A DNA stretch of 64,000 nucleotides, from positions 7,378,001-7,442,000 of the forward strand of contig NZ_CP083590.1 of assembly GCF_020099395.1 (NCBI RefSeq), read 5' to 3'. Below the pieces are notes generated by a model. It saw nothing but the letters and a program-made list of their open reading frames with translations. It was not told the origin of the DNA and ran no database searches. This document shows positions 1 to 10,858 of the stretch, in pieces. The stretch comes from Streptomyces mobaraensis (lineage in GTDB: Bacteria; Actinomycetota; Actinomycetes; Streptomycetales; Streptomycetaceae). The number at the start of each line of letters is the position of its first letter. The first letter of the stretch is position 1. Position numbers and translations under genes: made by a program.

Positions 1-2
1 TC

Positions 3-752
3 GCGCTCGCCGCCGCCGACTGGCGCCGGGCCGCGAACCCGGCCCTGCCCGCCGCCTACACCGGCGCCCTCCAGATCGACCTGGAAGGCCACGGCCGGGG
101 CGGCAGCGACAGCGCCGGGCTCACCCCCGACCTGTCGCGCACGGTCGGCTGGTTCACCACCGTCCACCCCGTCCGCCTGGACGTCTCCACGCTCGACGTG
201 CCCGCCGCCCTGGCCGGCGGCCCGGCGGCGGGCGACGCCCTCAAGCGGGTCAAGGAGCAGCTGCGGGCGGCCCCCGACCGGGGCCTGGGCCACGGCCTGC
301 TGCGCCACCTCAACGCGCAGACCGCGCCCCTGCTCGCCGCGCTCCCCGCCTCGCAGCTCCTCTTCAACTACCGGGGGCGCACCGACCACCAGGGCGGGCC
401 GCGCGACGGCCGCTGGCCCTTCGCCCCCGACGCGGAGCGGGCCGCCGTCGCCGAGGGCGCCGCGCCCGACCCGGCCATGCCGGTGCCGTACCCGCTGGAG
501 CTCGACGCCGCCGTCACCACCGGCGCCGACGGCAGGCCGGAACTGGCCGTCGAATGGAGCTGGCCGCAGGCCCTGTTCACCGACGAGCAGGTGGCCGACC
601 TCGCCGACCGCCTGTTCGCCGCGCTCGACGCCCTCGCCCGGCACACCGCCGACCCCCACGCCGGCGGCATCACCCCGTCCGACGTCCGCCTGGTCAGCCT
701 CGACCAGAAGCGCATCGACCGCCTCGAAGCCCGCCTGCGTAGGCGCCGATGA
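3..752 (+). CDS. NRPS, C-terminal fragment ending in an epimerization (E) domain (5' end outside window)
   Basis: Only the last ~249 residues of this non-ribosomal peptide synthetase are present. They carry late motifs of an epimerization domain: QIDLEGHGR, then [11 protein letters not shown], then [19 protein letters not shown], then QLLFNYRGR, ending in the [17 protein letters not shown] tail usual where E domains close a protein. The enzyme should therefore hand over a D-configured aminoacyl or peptidyl thioester. Its stop codon overlaps the next NRPS start as ATGA, so the two are translationally coupled and the next protein is the acceptor. The substrate cannot be predicted because the A domain is not in the window. 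Family assignment is firm; position in the assembly line is inferred from gene order. Confidence 0.9.
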   Translation, partial: ALAAADWRRAANPALPAAYTGALQIDLEGHGRGGSDSAGLTPDLSRTVGWFTTVHPVRLDVSTLDVPAALAGGPAAGDALKRVKEQLRAAPDRGLGHGLLRHLNAQTAPLLAALPASQLLFNYRGRTDHQGGPRDGRWPFAPDAERAAVAEGAAPDPAMPVPYPLELDAAVTTGADGRPELAVEWSWPQALFTDEQVADLADRLFAALDALARHTADPHAGGITPSDVRLVSLDQKRIDRLEARLRRRR

Positions 753-3700
753 ACCCCGGCCAGCCGATGAGCCACGACCAGCAGCCCACCGCCCCCACTC
801 CCTCCTGGACCGAGAACCCCACCATGAACGACGCCACCGCACCGACCCAGGCCGACTCCGCAGCGGGGTCCGCGCTGGAGGACGTCTACCCCCTGTCCTC
901 CCTCCAGGAGGGCCTCCTCTTCCACGCCGTCTACGACGAGGACGCCCGCGACGTCTACGTCGTCCAGTCCCACCTCGACCTCGAAGGCCCGCTGGAGACC
1001 GCCGACTTGGCGGCCGCCGCCGACGCCCTGCTGCGCCGCCACGCCAACCTCCGCGCCGGTTTCTGGTACGACGACGGCGAGGAGCCCGTCCAGTTCGTCC
1101 CGCGCGACGTCGACACCCCCGTGCGCGAACGCGACCTCACCGCCCTCGCCGGCGACGCGGCGGCCCAGGAGGACGCGGTCCGCGCGGCCATGGCCGAGGA
1201 CTGGAACCACCGCTTCGACCTCGCCGAACCGCCCCTGCTGCGGCTCACCCTGCTGCGCCTGGACGCGGACCGCGCCCGCCTGGTCATCACCTGCCACCAC
1301 CTCCTCCTCGACGGCTGGTCCATGCCGATCCTGGTCCGGGAGCTGCTCACCCTCGTCGGCACGCGTGGCGACCTCGCCGCCCTGCCGCCCGTCCGCCCCT
1401 ACCGCGACCACCTCGAACTGCTCGCCACCCGCGATACCGAGGCCGCCCGCCGGGCCTGGGCCGCCGCCCTCGACGGGTTCACCGAGCCCCACCCGGTGGC
1501 CCCCGGCGCCGCGCTCGGCGCGGCCGTCGAACCCGGTACCGTCGAGACCGAGGCGGGGCCCGAACTCACCGCCGCCGTCACCTCCGTGGCCCGCGCGCGC
1601 GGCCTGACCCTCGGCAACGTCGCCCACACCCTCTGGGGCGTCCTCGTCGGCTCCCTCACCGGCGCCACCGACGTCGTCAGCGGCACCACCGTCTCCGGCC
1701 GCCCGGCCGACCTGCCCGGCGCCGACACCATGGTCGGCCTGTTCATCAACACCCTGCCGGTCCGCGTCCGCCTCGCCCCCGACGCGACGCTCGCGAGCAC
1801 CGCCGCCGCCGTCCAGGCCGACCAGGCCGCCCTCATGGACCACCAGCACCTCGGCCTCGGCGGCATCCAGCGGCTCACGGCCGTCGACGGGCCGCTGTTC
1901 GACACCCTGCTGGTCGTCGAGAACTACAGCGGCAGCGACGACGTCTCCGACACCCTCGGCGCGGCAGCCACGGGCAGCGGGCTGCGCGTCACCGGGCTCG
2001 GCGCCCGCGACGCCACGCACTACCCGCTGACGATGTCCGTGCTGCCCGGCGCCACCCTGCGCCTCGAACTCGGCTACCGGCCCGACCTGTTCGACGACGC
2101 GGCGGCCCGCCGCGTCACCGACCGCTTCCTGCGCCTGCTCACCCTCTTCGCCGAACAGCCCGACACCCCGCTGGCCCGGCTCGACACCCTGCTGCCCGGC
2201 GAGGGCGAGGAGCTGACGGCCGCCGCCGACGGCGGCGAGCACCCCGTCCCGGCGGGCACCGTCACCGACCTGTTCACCGCGCAGGCCGCCCGCACGCCCG
2301 ACGCCACCGCCCTCGCCGGCCCGGCCCTCGACGGCGGCACCGAGCGGCTCTCCTTCGCCGCACTCGACGAGGGCTCCGACCGGCTCGCCCGGCTGCTCCG
2401 CGCCCGGGGCCTCGGTGCCGAGCGCGTCGCCGCCCTCGCCCTGCCGCGCTCCACCGCGTCCGTCACGGCGATCCTCGCCGTCCTCAAGGCCGGGGGCGCC
2501 TACCTGCCGCTGGACCTCGACCACCCCGACGAGCGCCTCGCCCTGCTCCTGGACGACGCCCGGCCCGCCCTCCTTGTCGCCACCCGCGAGGTCGCCGACC
2601 GCCTGCCCGCCACCCCCGGCACGGCCGTCGTCCTCCTCGACGACTCCGAGGTCCGCGCGGCCCTCGACGCGCTGCCCGCCGGGCCGCTCACCGACGCCGA
2701 GCGCGGCGGACCCGTCGCCCCCGGCCACCCCGCGTACGTCATCCACACCTCCGGCTCCACCGGCCGCCCCAAGGGCGTCGTCATTGAGCACCGCGGCCTC
2801 ACCGCGCTCGCCCACGACCACCTCGACACCATCTTCGCCGACGCCGTCCGCGCCACCGGCCGCGACCGGCTGCGCGCCCTGCACACCGCCTCGTTCTCCT
2901 TCGACTCCTCCTGGGAACAGCTCATCTGGCTGATCGGCGGCCACGAGCTGCACGTCCTCGGCGAGCACGAGCGCCGGGACGCCGAGGCGGTCGTCGCGTA
3001 CGCCCGGGAACACCGCGTCGACACCCTCGACGTCACCCCCACGTACGCCCAGCAGCTCCTCGACAGCGGGCTCCTCGACCCCGACGCCCCGCACCGGCCG
3101 GCTGTCCTGCTGCTCGGCGGCGAGGCCGTGCCCGAGGCGCTGTGGGCGCGGCTGCACCGCGCACCCGGCCTGACCTGCGTCAACTACTACGGGCCCACCG
3201 AGTTCACCGTCGACGCCCTCGCCGCCGACCTCGCCGACAGCCCCACCCCGACCGTCGGCCGGCCGCTGCGCAACACCCGCGCCCACGTCCTGGACGGCTG
3301 GCTGCGGCCCGTGCCCGTCGGCGTTCCCGGCGAGCTCTACCTCGCCGGCGCCCAGCTCGCCCGCGGCTACCTCGACCGCCCGGGCACCACCGCGTCCCGC
3401 TTCGTCGCCGACCCCTACGGCCCGGCCGGCAGCCGTATGTACCGCACCGGCGACCTCGTCCGCCGCCGCCCGGACGGCGGCCTGGACTTCCTCGGCCGCA
3501 CCGACGACCAGGTGAAGATCCGCGGCTACCGCATCGAACTCGGCGAGATCGAGGCCGTCCTCGCCGACCAGCCCGCCGTCGGCCACGCCGCCGTCCTCGT
3601 CCGCACGAGCGCGTCCGGCGTCAAGCGCGTCGTCGCCTATGTCGTCCCGGCTCCCGGCGCCACGCCGGACACCGGGGAGCTGCGGGCCGCCTGCGCGGCG

Positions 3701-6700
3701 CGGCTGCCCGAGTACATGGTCCCGTCCGCCTTCGCCGTCCTCGACGCGCTCCCGCTCAACGTCAACGGCAAGATCGACCGGACCGCGCTGCCGGCCGACG
3801 ACGCCCTCGACTACGCCGGGCACGCCGACGACCGCGAGCCCGCCGACGCCACCGAGGCCCTGCTCTGCCGGATCTTCGCCGAGGTCCTCGACCTGCCCCG
3901 GGCCGGCGTCCACGACGACTTCTTCCGCCTCGGCGGCGACAGCATCACCTCCATCCGCCTCGTCGGCGCCGCCCGCGCCGAGGGCCTCGCCCTCAGCCCC
4001 CGCGACGTCTTCGAGGGCCGCACCCCGGCCGGACTCGCCGAGCGCGCACGCGGGGAGGCTTCTGACAGCACCCCGTTCACCGCGCCTGAGCTGCCCCGGC
4101 CCAGCGACGAGGCCCGCGCCGCCGCGCCCGAAGAGGCCGAGGTCTGGCCGCTCTCCCCGCTCCAGCGCGGCCTCCTCTTCGAGGCCCTGTACGACGAGGA
4201 CGCGCTCGACGTCTACACCTCCCGCGACGTCGTCACCCTCCGCCGGCCCGTTCCCCTCGACGCGCTGCGCGCCGCCGTGACCGCCGTCCTCGACCGCCAC
4301 CCCAACCTGCGCGCCGGCTTCCTGCACGACGGACTCGACGAGCCCGTCCAGTTCATCCCGGACGCGGTGGACGTGCCCGTCACCGAGGCCGACCTGCGCG
4401 AACTCGCGCCGGAGGCCGCCGACGCCGAACTCGCCCGGCTCCGGGACGCCGAGGCCCGCACCCGCTTCGACCTGACGAACCCGCCGCTGCTGCGCCTGGT
4501 CTCCGTCCTCACCCCCGACGGCCGGCAGCACATCCTCGTCACCAACCACACGCTGCTGTGGGACGGCTGGTCGTCCGGGCTGTTCCTCCAGGAGCTGCTG
4601 GCCCACTGCCACGCCCTCGTCACCACCGGCTCCCTCGCATCCCCCGACGGCGAAGAGCCGCTCCCCTACCGGGACTTCCTCGCCTGGCTGCACGCCCAGG
4701 ACACCGCCGCCGGCGAGGAGGCGTGGCGCACGGCCCTGGCCGGCGTCGAGGAGCCGACGCTCGTCGCCCCGCACGCCCGCGAGCGCGCCTCGCTCCTCCC
4801 CGAGGAGCACACCACCGAGCTCACCGCCGAACTGAGCGCCCGCGTCACCGGCTGGGCCCAGGCCCACGGCCTGACCCTCAACACCGTGCTCTCCGGCGCT
4901 TGGGGCCTGCTCCTCGCCGGGCTCACCGGCCGGCAGGACGTGGTCTTCGGGACGACCGTCTCCGGCCGCCCCGCCGACCTGCCGGGCATCGACCGGACCG
5001 TCGGCATGTTCCTCAACACCGTCCCCGTCCGCGTCCGCCTCGACCGCGACGAGACGGCGGCCGGCCTCCTCACCCGCCTCCAGCGCGAACAGGCGGCCCT
5101 CCTGCCCCACCACCAGCTCAGCCTGGGCGCCATCCAGCGCACCACCGGCCTCGCCCGCCTCTTCGACACCCTCCAGGTGCTCCGCAACACCCCCGTCGAC
5201 CAGGACGAGCGCGACCGCGTCGGCGAGGCCCTGGGCGTCGAGGGCGTCACGGACGTCGACGCCACGCACTTCCCGCTCATCTTCACCGCCAACCCCGGCG
5301 AGCGGCTCACCTTCGACTGGAAGTTCCGCCCCGACGCCTTCGACCGCGCCACGGTCGAGGAGCACGCCGGACGGCTCGTCACCCTGCTCGACCGCGTCAC
5401 CGCCGGTCCCGAGGTGCCCGTCCGCGCCCTGGACGTGCTGACCGGGCGGGAACGCGGCCTGGTGCTGGGGGAGTGGGCGGCGACGGACCGGGAGCTGCCG
5501 GACGCCTCGGTGGCCGACCTGCTGGCCGAGCGCGCCGCCGCCGTCCCGGACGCGGCCGCCCTCGTCGCCGGGGGCCGCGTCTGGACCTACGCCGAACTCG
5601 ACGCCCGGGTCAACCGCCTCGCGCGGCTGTTCCTCGCCCGGGGCGCCGGACCCGACCGGGTGGTCGCCCTCGGGCTGCCCCGGTCGCTCGACATGGTGGC
5701 CGCCCTGTTCGCCGTCCTGCGCGCCGGCGCCGCGTACCTGCCGCTCGAACTCGACTACCCGGCCGACCGCCTCGCCTACATGGTCGCCGAGACCCGTCCC
5801 GTCGTCCTGGTCACCGACTCGACCGTCCGTGACCGGATGCCGGACGTGTACGGCGTCCCGGTCGTCGAGCTGGACGACCCGGCAATGGTCACCGAACTCG
5901 CCGCGCTGCCGGGTGAGTTCGTAGACGCGGACGTCGATCTGGACGCGGCGGCGTATGTCATCTTCACGTCGGGGTCGACGGGTCGGCCGAAGGGTGTGGT
6001 GACGCCGTACCGGGGGCTGACGAACATGCAGCTCAATCACCGCGAGGCGATTTTCGAGCCGGTGGTCTCGGCCGCGGGCGGGCGGCGGTTGCGGATCGCG
6101 CACACGGTGTCGTTCTCCTTCGACATGTCGTGGGAGGAGCTGCTGTGGCTGGTCGAGGGGCACGAGGTGCATGTCCTGGACGAGTCGCTGCGGCGTGACG
6201 CGGAGGGGCTGGCCGCCTACTGCGCCGAGCACGAGGTCGACGTCATCAATGTGACGCCCTCCTATGCCCAAGCGCTCGTGGAATGCGGCCTGTTGGACGA
6301 CGGCCGGCACCGGCCCGTCCTCGTTCTGCTGGGTGGCGAGGCCGTGCCCGAGTCGCTGTGGACGCGGCTGCGTGAGACGCCGGGTGTGATGGGCTACAAC
6401 CTCTACGGTCCGACCGAGTACACGATCAACACCCTTGGCGGGGGCACGCTGGACAGCGCCACCGCCACCGTCGGGCGTCCGATCTGGAACACCCGCGCCC
6501 ACGTCCTCGACGCCTGGCTGAGGCCGGTCCCGGTCGGCGTGCCCGGCGAGCTGTACGTGTCGGGCGTCGGTCTCGCCCGGGGGTACCTCGACCGTCCGGG
6601 TTTGACCGCCGGCCGGTTCGTGGCGGATCCGTTCGGGGAGCCGGGTGCGCGGATGTACCGCACGGGTGACGTGGTGCGGTGGCGGCAGGACGGGCTGCTG

Positions 6701-9700
6701 GACTTCCTGGGCCGGGTCGACGACCAGGTGAAGATCCGGGGATACCGGGTCGAGCCGGGGGAGATCGAGGACGCCCTGACCGGGCACCCCTCGGTTGCTC
6801 AGGCGGCCGTTGTGGTCCGTGAGGACGTCCCCGGCCTCAAGCGCCTGGCCGCTTACCTGGTCCCGGCCGCCGGTGCCGTGGATGTCGCCGAGGTCCGCCG
6901 GTCGCTCGCCGCGTCGCTGCCGGAGTACATGGTGCCGTCGGCGTTCGTCGTCCTCGGCGCGCTGCCGCTGACTGTCAACGGCAAGCTCGACCGCAAGGCC
7001 CTCCCCGCCCCCGACCTCGGCGGCACCGGCCGCGCCCCCCGCAACGAGCGCGAGGAACTTCTCTGCGCCCTCTTCGGCGAGGTGCTGGGTGTCCAGGCCG
7101 TCGGCCCCGACGACCACTTCCTCGATCTCGGCGGCCACTCCCTCCTGGCCACCCGCCTCGTCAGCCGCATCCGCACCGAACTCGGCACCGACCTCGCCGT
7201 CCGCGACCTCTTCGAGGCCCCGACCCCGGCCGCGCTCGCCGAGCGCACCGCCCCGGGCGCCGACCGCCGCCCCGCCCTGACCTGCCGCGAGCGCCCGGCC
7301 GAACTGCCGCTCTCGCACGCCCAGCGGCGCATGTGGTACCTCCAGAACCTCGACGACGCGGGCGTCACGTACAACGTCCCGCTCGTCGTCCGCGTGACCG
7401 GCGCGCTCGACGAGGACGCGCTGCGGCACGCCGTCGCCGACGTGGCCCGGCGCCACGAGAGCCTCCGCACGGTCGTCGCCGAACACGAGGGCCGGCCCGT
7501 CCAGCGGATCCTCGACGCGCCCGACCCTGCCGAGGCGCTGCACACCGCCGCCACGACGGAGGAGACCCTGTCCGCGGACGTCGAGACGGCCGTCCGCCAC
7601 GCCTTCGACCTCACGCGCGAACTACCGCTGCGTGTCACGGTGTTGGAGGTCGCCCCCGAGGACCACGTCCTCGTCCTCCTCTTCCACCACATCGCCGGCG
7701 ACGAGTGGTCGATGCTGCCGTTCATCGACGACCTCACCGCCGCGTACACCGCCCGCGCGGCGGGCACGGCCCCCGGCTGGGAGCCGCTGCCCGTGCAGTA
7801 CGCCGACTACACGCTCTGGCAGCGCGAGCTGCTGGGCGACCCGGCCGACGAGCGGAGCGCCCATCACCGGCAGACCGCCTACTGGCGGCAGGCCCTGGAC
7901 GGCCTGCCCGAGGAACTCGCCCTGCCCCGCGACCGGGCACGCGGCCGGGACACCGGCCACCGCGGCGACACCGTGCGCGCCCAGGTGCCGCCGGCCGTCT
8001 ACCGCGGCCTCCGCGACGCGGCGACGGCCACCGGCACCACGACGTTCATGGTGCTCCAGGCCGCCGTCGCCACGCTCCTCCACCGGCTCGGCGCAGGGGA
8101 CGACATCCCGCTCGGCGCGCCCGTCGCGGGCCGCTCGGACGCTGCGCTTGACGGGCTCGTGGGCTTCTTCGTCAACACCCTGGTGCTGCGGAACGACCTG
8201 TCCGGCGACCCGACGTTCACCGAACTGCTCGGCCGGGTACGGGAGAACGACCTGGCCGCCTTCGCCCATCAGGACCTGCCGTTCGACAGCCTCGTCGAGG
8301 CGCTCAACCCGCCGCGCGCGGCTGGCCGCCACCCGCTGTTCCAGGTGATGCTCGGCTACCAGAACAACGACGGCCGCGCCGGCCGGCTCCTGGGCCTGGA
8401 GAGCCGCATCCTGCCCTTCGAGCTCGGCGCCGCCAAGTTCGAACTCGACTTCAACTTCGAGGAGACGCCCACCGCCGAGGAGATCGACATCGCCTTCGAG
8501 TACGCGGTCGACCTCTACGACCGTGCCACCGCCGAGGCCCTCGTCGAACGCCTCCTCTCCCTCCTCGCCCAGATCGCCGAGGACCCGCACCGCCGCGTCG
8601 GCACCCTGGACGTGCTGACCGCGCGCGAGCGCGGCCTGGTGCTGGGGGAGTGGGCGGCGACGGACCGCGCGCTGCCCGAGAAGTCGGTGGCGCAGCTGCT
8701 GGCCGAGCGCGCCGCGACCGTCCCGGACGCGGTCGCGCTGGTGGCCGACGAGCGGGTGTGGACCTTCGCCGAACTGGACGCCGAGGTCGACCGCCTGGCA
8801 CGGCTGCTGGCGGCCCGGGGCGCCGGTCCCGAGCGGGTGGTGGCGCTGGGGCTGCCGCGTTCGCTGGAGATGGTCGCGGCGCTGTTCGCGGTGCTGCGGA
8901 CCGGGGCGGCGTACCTGCCGCTGGAGCTGGACTATCCGGTGGACCGGCTTGCCTACATGGTCGCCGAGACCCGTCCCGTGGTCCTGCTGACCGACTCGAC
9001 CGCCCGGCACCGGATGCCGGACGTGCACGGCGTCCCCGTCGTCGAACTGGACGATCCGTGCGTCGCCAAGGAGTTGGCCGATTTCCCGGCCGGTCCGGTG
9101 GACGCGGACGTCGATCTCGACGCGGCGGCGTATGTCATCTTCACGTCGGGGTCGACGGGTCGACCGAAGGGTGTGGTGACGCCGTACCGGGGTCTGACGA
9201 ATATGCAGCTCAATCACCGCGAGGCGATTTTCGAGCCGGTGGTCTCGGCCGCGGGCGGTCGGCGGCTGCGGATCGCGCACACGGTGTCGTTCTCCTTCGA
9301 CATGTCGTGGGAGGAGCTGCTGTGGCTGGTCGAGGGGCACGAGGTGCATGTCCTGGACGAGTCGCTGCGGCGTGACGCGGAGGGGCTGGCCGCCTACTGC
9401 GCCGAGCACGAGGTCGACGTCATCAATGTGACGCCCTCCTATGCCCAAGCGCTCGTGGAATGCGGCCTGTTGGACGAGGACCGGCACCGGCCGGCGCTGG
9501 TCCTGCTGGGCGGTGAGGCCGTGGCCGACTCCCTCTGGACGCGGCTGCGCGAAACGCCTGGCGTGATGGGCTACAACCTCTACGGCCCGACCGAGTACAC
9601 GATCAACACCCTCGGCGGGGGCACGCTGGACAGCGCCACCGCCACCGTCGGGCGTCCGATCTGGAACACCCGCGCCCACGTCCTCGACGCCCACCTCCGG

Positions 9701-10492
9701 CCCGTGCCCGTCGGCGTCCCCGGCGAGCTCTACGTCTCCGGCGTCGGACTCGCCCGGGGCTACCTCGGCCGTCCCGGCCTGACCGCCGGCCGTTTCGTGG
9801 CGGATCCGTTCGGGGAGCCGGGTGCGCGGATGTACCGCACGGGCGACGTCGTACGCTGGCGGCAGGACGGGCTGCTGGACTTCCTCGGCCGGGTCGACGA
9901 TCAGGTCAAGATCCGCGGCTACCGGGTCGAGCCCGGCGAGATCGAGGACGCGCTGACCGCCGACGCCTCCGTCGCCCAAGCGGCCGTCGTGGTCCGCGAG
10001 GACGTCCCCGGCGTGAAGCGCCTGGCCGCCTACCTCGTCCCCGCCGCCGATGCCGTGGACGTCGCGGAGCTCCGCCGGTCGCTGGCCGCGCGGTTGCCGG
10101 AGTACATGGTCCCGTCGGCGTTCGTCGTCCTCGGCGCGCTGCCGCTGACCGTCAACGGCAAGCTCGACCGCAAGGCCCTCCCCGCGCCCACCGCCGCCGA
10201 CACGGCCGTCGGTTCTACCGGCCGGGCCCCGCGCGACGCCGTGGAGCAGACGCTGTGTAACGTCTTCGCCGAGGTGCTCGGACTGCCCGACGTCGGCGTC
10301 GACGACGGCTTCTTCGACCTCGGCGGCCACTCGCTGCTGCTGATGTCCCTGCTGCACGGCGTCCGCGACGCGTTCGGCACCGGCGTGACCGTCGGCGACG
10401 TGCTGGCCCGGCCCACCGTCGCCGAGCTCGCGGCCTTCCTCACCGCCCGGCCGGACGAGGGTGCCCCGGAGACCACCGCGGCCCTTTCCTGA
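749..10492 (+). CDS. Three-module siderophore NRPS, C-A-T-C-A-T-C-A-T, no thioesterase
   Basis: 3247 residues. C1 (about 40-480, HHLLLDG) begins with the [13 protein letters not shown] signature of condensation domains that accept a D-residue, fitting the upstream E domain. A1 (core about 663) reads roughly DSEDLGYVD(K), with acidic positions 239 and 278 suggesting a basic or ornithine-derived substrate. T1 is of the GGDSI type. C2 (about 1131-1570) has HTLLWDG in place of HHxxxDG, losing the second histidine. A2 and A3 (cores about 1736 and 2794) both read DMENLGLIN(K), the N5-hydroxyornithine code of coelichelin synthetase. C3 (about 2184-2624) has HHIAGDE. T2 and T3 are GGHSL. The protein ends just after T3, so release must be done by another enzyme. 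The start ATG overlaps the previous stop; Met7 or Met26 are alternatives. Product identity is inferred. Confidence 0.93.
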   Translation: MNPGQPMSHDQQPTAPTPSWTENPTMNDATAPTQADSAAGSALEDVYPLSSLQEGLLFHAVYDEDARDVYVVQSHLDLEGPLETADLAAAADALLRRHANLRAGFWYDDGEEPVQFVPRDVDTPVRERDLTALAGDAAAQEDAVRAAMAEDWNHRFDLAEPPLLRLTLLRLDADRARLVITCHHLLLDGWSMPILVRELLTLVGTRGDLAALPPVRPYRDHLELLATRDTEAARRAWAAALDGFTEPHPVAPGAALGAAVEPGTVETEAGPELTAAVTSVARARGLTLGNVAHTLWGVLVGSLTGATDVVSGTTVSGRPADLPGADTMVGLFINTLPVRVRLAPDATLASTAAAVQADQAALMDHQHLGLGGIQRLTAVDGPLFDTLLVVENYSGSDDVSDTLGAAATGSGLRVTGLGARDATHYPLTMSVLPGATLRLELGYRPDLFDDAAARRVTDRFLRLLTLFAEQPDTPLARLDTLLPGEGEELTAAADGGEHPVPAGTVTDLFTAQAARTPDATALAGPALDGGTERLSFAALDEGSDRLARLLRARGLGAERVAALALPRSTASVTAILAVLKAGGAYLPLDLDHPDERLALLLDDARPALLVATREVADRLPATPGTAVVLLDDSEVRAALDALPAGPLTDAERGGPVAPGHPAYVIHTSGSTGRPKGVVIEHRGLTALAHDHLDTIFADAVRATGRDRLRALHTASFSFDSSWEQLIWLIGGHELHVLGEHERRDAEAVVAYAREHRVDTLDVTPTYAQQLLDSGLLDPDAPHRPAVLLLGGEAVPEALWARLHRAPGLTCVNYYGPTEFTVDALAADLADSPTPTVGRPLRNTRAHVLDGWLRPVPVGVPGELYLAGAQLARGYLDRPGTTASRFVADPYGPAGSRMYRTGDLVRRRPDGGLDFLGRTDDQVKIRGYRIELGEIEAVLADQPAVGHAAVLVRTSASGVKRVVAYVVPAPGATPDTGELRAACAARLPEYMVPSAFAVLDALPLNVNGKIDRTALPADDALDYAGHADDREPADATEALLCRIFAEVLDLPRAGVHDDFFRLGGDSITSIRLVGAARAEGLALSPRDVFEGRTPAGLAERARGEASDSTPFTAPELPRPSDEARAAAPEEAEVWPLSPLQRGLLFEALYDEDALDVYTSRDVVTLRRPVPLDALRAAVTAVLDRHPNLRAGFLHDGLDEPVQFIPDAVDVPVTEADLRELAPEAADAELARLRDAEARTRFDLTNPPLLRLVSVLTPDGRQHILVTNHTLLWDGWSSGLFLQELLAHCHALVTTGSLASPDGEEPLPYRDFLAWLHAQDTAAGEEAWRTALAGVEEPTLVAPHARERASLLPEEHTTELTAELSARVTGWAQAHGLTLNTVLSGAWGLLLAGLTGRQDVVFGTTVSGRPADLPGIDRTVGMFLNTVPVRVRLDRDETAAGLLTRLQREQAALLPHHQLSLGAIQRTTGLARLFDTLQVLRNTPVDQDERDRVGEALGVEGVTDVDATHFPLIFTANPGERLTFDWKFRPDAFDRATVEEHAGRLVTLLDRVTAGPEVPVRALDVLTGRERGLVLGEWAATDRELPDASVADLLAERAAAVPDAAALVAGGRVWTYAELDARVNRLARLFLARGAGPDRVVALGLPRSLDMVAALFAVLRAGAAYLPLELDYPADRLAYMVAETRPVVLVTDSTVRDRMPDVYGVPVVELDDPAMVTELAALPGEFVDADVDLDAAAYVIFTSGSTGRPKGVVTPYRGLTNMQLNHREAIFEPVVSAAGGRRLRIAHTVSFSFDMSWEELLWLVEGHEVHVLDESLRRDAEGLAAYCAEHEVDVINVTPSYAQALVECGLLDDGRHRPVLVLLGGEAVPESLWTRLRETPGVMGYNLYGPTEYTINTLGGGTLDSATATVGRPIWNTRAHVLDAWLRPVPVGVPGELYVSGVGLARGYLDRPGLTAGRFVADPFGEPGARMYRTGDVVRWRQDGLLDFLGRVDDQVKIRGYRVEPGEIEDALTGHPSVAQAAVVVREDVPGLKRLAAYLVPAAGAVDVAEVRRSLAASLPEYMVPSAFVVLGALPLTVNGKLDRKALPAPDLGGTGRAPRNEREELLCALFGEVLGVQAVGPDDHFLDLGGHSLLATRLVSRIRTELGTDLAVRDLFEAPTPAALAERTAPGADRRPALTCRERPAELPLSHAQRRMWYLQNLDDAGVTYNVPLVVRVTGALDEDALRHAVADVARRHESLRTVVAEHEGRPVQRILDAPDPAEALHTAATTEETLSADVETAVRHAFDLTRELPLRVTVLEVAPEDHVLVLLFHHIAGDEWSMLPFIDDLTAAYTARAAGTAPGWEPLPVQYADYTLWQRELLGDPADERSAHHRQTAYWRQALDGLPEELALPRDRARGRDTGHRGDTVRAQVPPAVYRGLRDAATATGTTTFMVLQAAVATLLHRLGAGDDIPLGAPVAGRSDAALDGLVGFFVNTLVLRNDLSGDPTFTELLGRVRENDLAAFAHQDLPFDSLVEALNPPRAAGRHPLFQVMLGYQNNDGRAGRLLGLESRILPFELGAAKFELDFNFEETPTAEEIDIAFEYAVDLYDRATAEALVERLLSLLAQIAEDPHRRVGTLDVLTARERGLVLGEWAATDRALPEKSVAQLLAERAATVPDAVALVADERVWTFAELDAEVDRLARLLAARGAGPERVVALGLPRSLEMVAALFAVLRTGAAYLPLELDYPVDRLAYMVAETRPVVLLTDSTARHRMPDVHGVPVVELDDPCVAKELADFPAGPVDADVDLDAAAYVIFTSGSTGRPKGVVTPYRGLTNMQLNHREAIFEPVVSAAGGRRLRIAHTVSFSFDMSWEELLWLVEGHEVHVLDESLRRDAEGLAAYCAEHEVDVINVTPSYAQALVECGLLDEDRHRPALVLLGGEAVADSLWTRLRETPGVMGYNLYGPTEYTINTLGGGTLDSATATVGRPIWNTRAHVLDAHLRPVPVGVPGELYVSGVGLARGYLGRPGLTAGRFVADPFGEPGARMYRTGDVVRWRQDGLLDFLGRVDDQVKIRGYRVEPGEIEDALTADASVAQAAVVVREDVPGVKRLAAYLVPAADAVDVAELRRSLAARLPEYMVPSAFVVLGALPLTVNGKLDRKALPAPTAADTAVGSTGRAPRDAVEQTLCNVFAEVLGLPDVGVDDGFFDLGGHSLLLMSLLHGVRDAFGTGVTVGDVLARPTVAELAAFLTARPDEGAPETTAALS

Positions 10493-10555
10493 ACCACCCG
10501 AGATCACCAACAATCGACCCGGATCCCCCCCCACCTCACCAAAGGAGCACCGCAG

Positions 10556-10765
10556 ATGAGCGCCACCAACCCCTTCGAGGACAACGACGCCCGCTACTAC
10601 GTCCTCGTCAACGCCGAGAACCAGCACTCGCTGTGGCCGGTGTTCGCGGAGGTCCCCGCCGGCTGGACCGTCGTGCACGGCGAGGACAGCCTCCAGGGCT
10701 GCACCGAGTACGTGGACGCCAACTGGACGGACATGCGCCCGGCCAGTCTCGCCGCGCGGTCCTGA
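10556..10765 (+). CDS. MbtH-like protein
   Basis: 69 residues, the full family length. It carries the MbtH pattern: NAENQHSLWP, then PAGWTVVHGEDSLQGC, then WTDMRPASL. MbtH proteins bind NRPS adenylation domains and help their folding or activity, so this is the likely partner of the A domains encoded just upstream. A good ribosome binding site AAAGGAG lies at 10541-10547, 8 bases before ATG. It follows the large NRPS by 63 bases on the same strand and is probably co-transcribed. The position corresponding to the usual C-L of the CLxY motif reads C-T-E-Y, a minor variation. Confidence 0.95.
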   Translation: MSATNPFEDNDARYYVLVNAENQHSLWPVFAEVPAGWTVVHGEDSLQGCTEYVDANWTDMRPASLAARS

Positions 10766-10858
10766 CCCGGACCCCCGCCCCCGCCCCGCGCGGTCCGGAC
10801 CGGTCGTCCCGGCCGGGCCGCGCGGTCGAACCACCCCTCGGATCGGATACCTGACGTC

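Noticed and set aside
368..7600. A 2410-residue open frame antisense to the siderophore NRPS (also antisense frames at 7622-13225 and 44575-54054).
   Set aside because: Gly/Val/Arg-rich text with no domain; it is the expected antisense artefact of very high third-position GC in NRPS genes.
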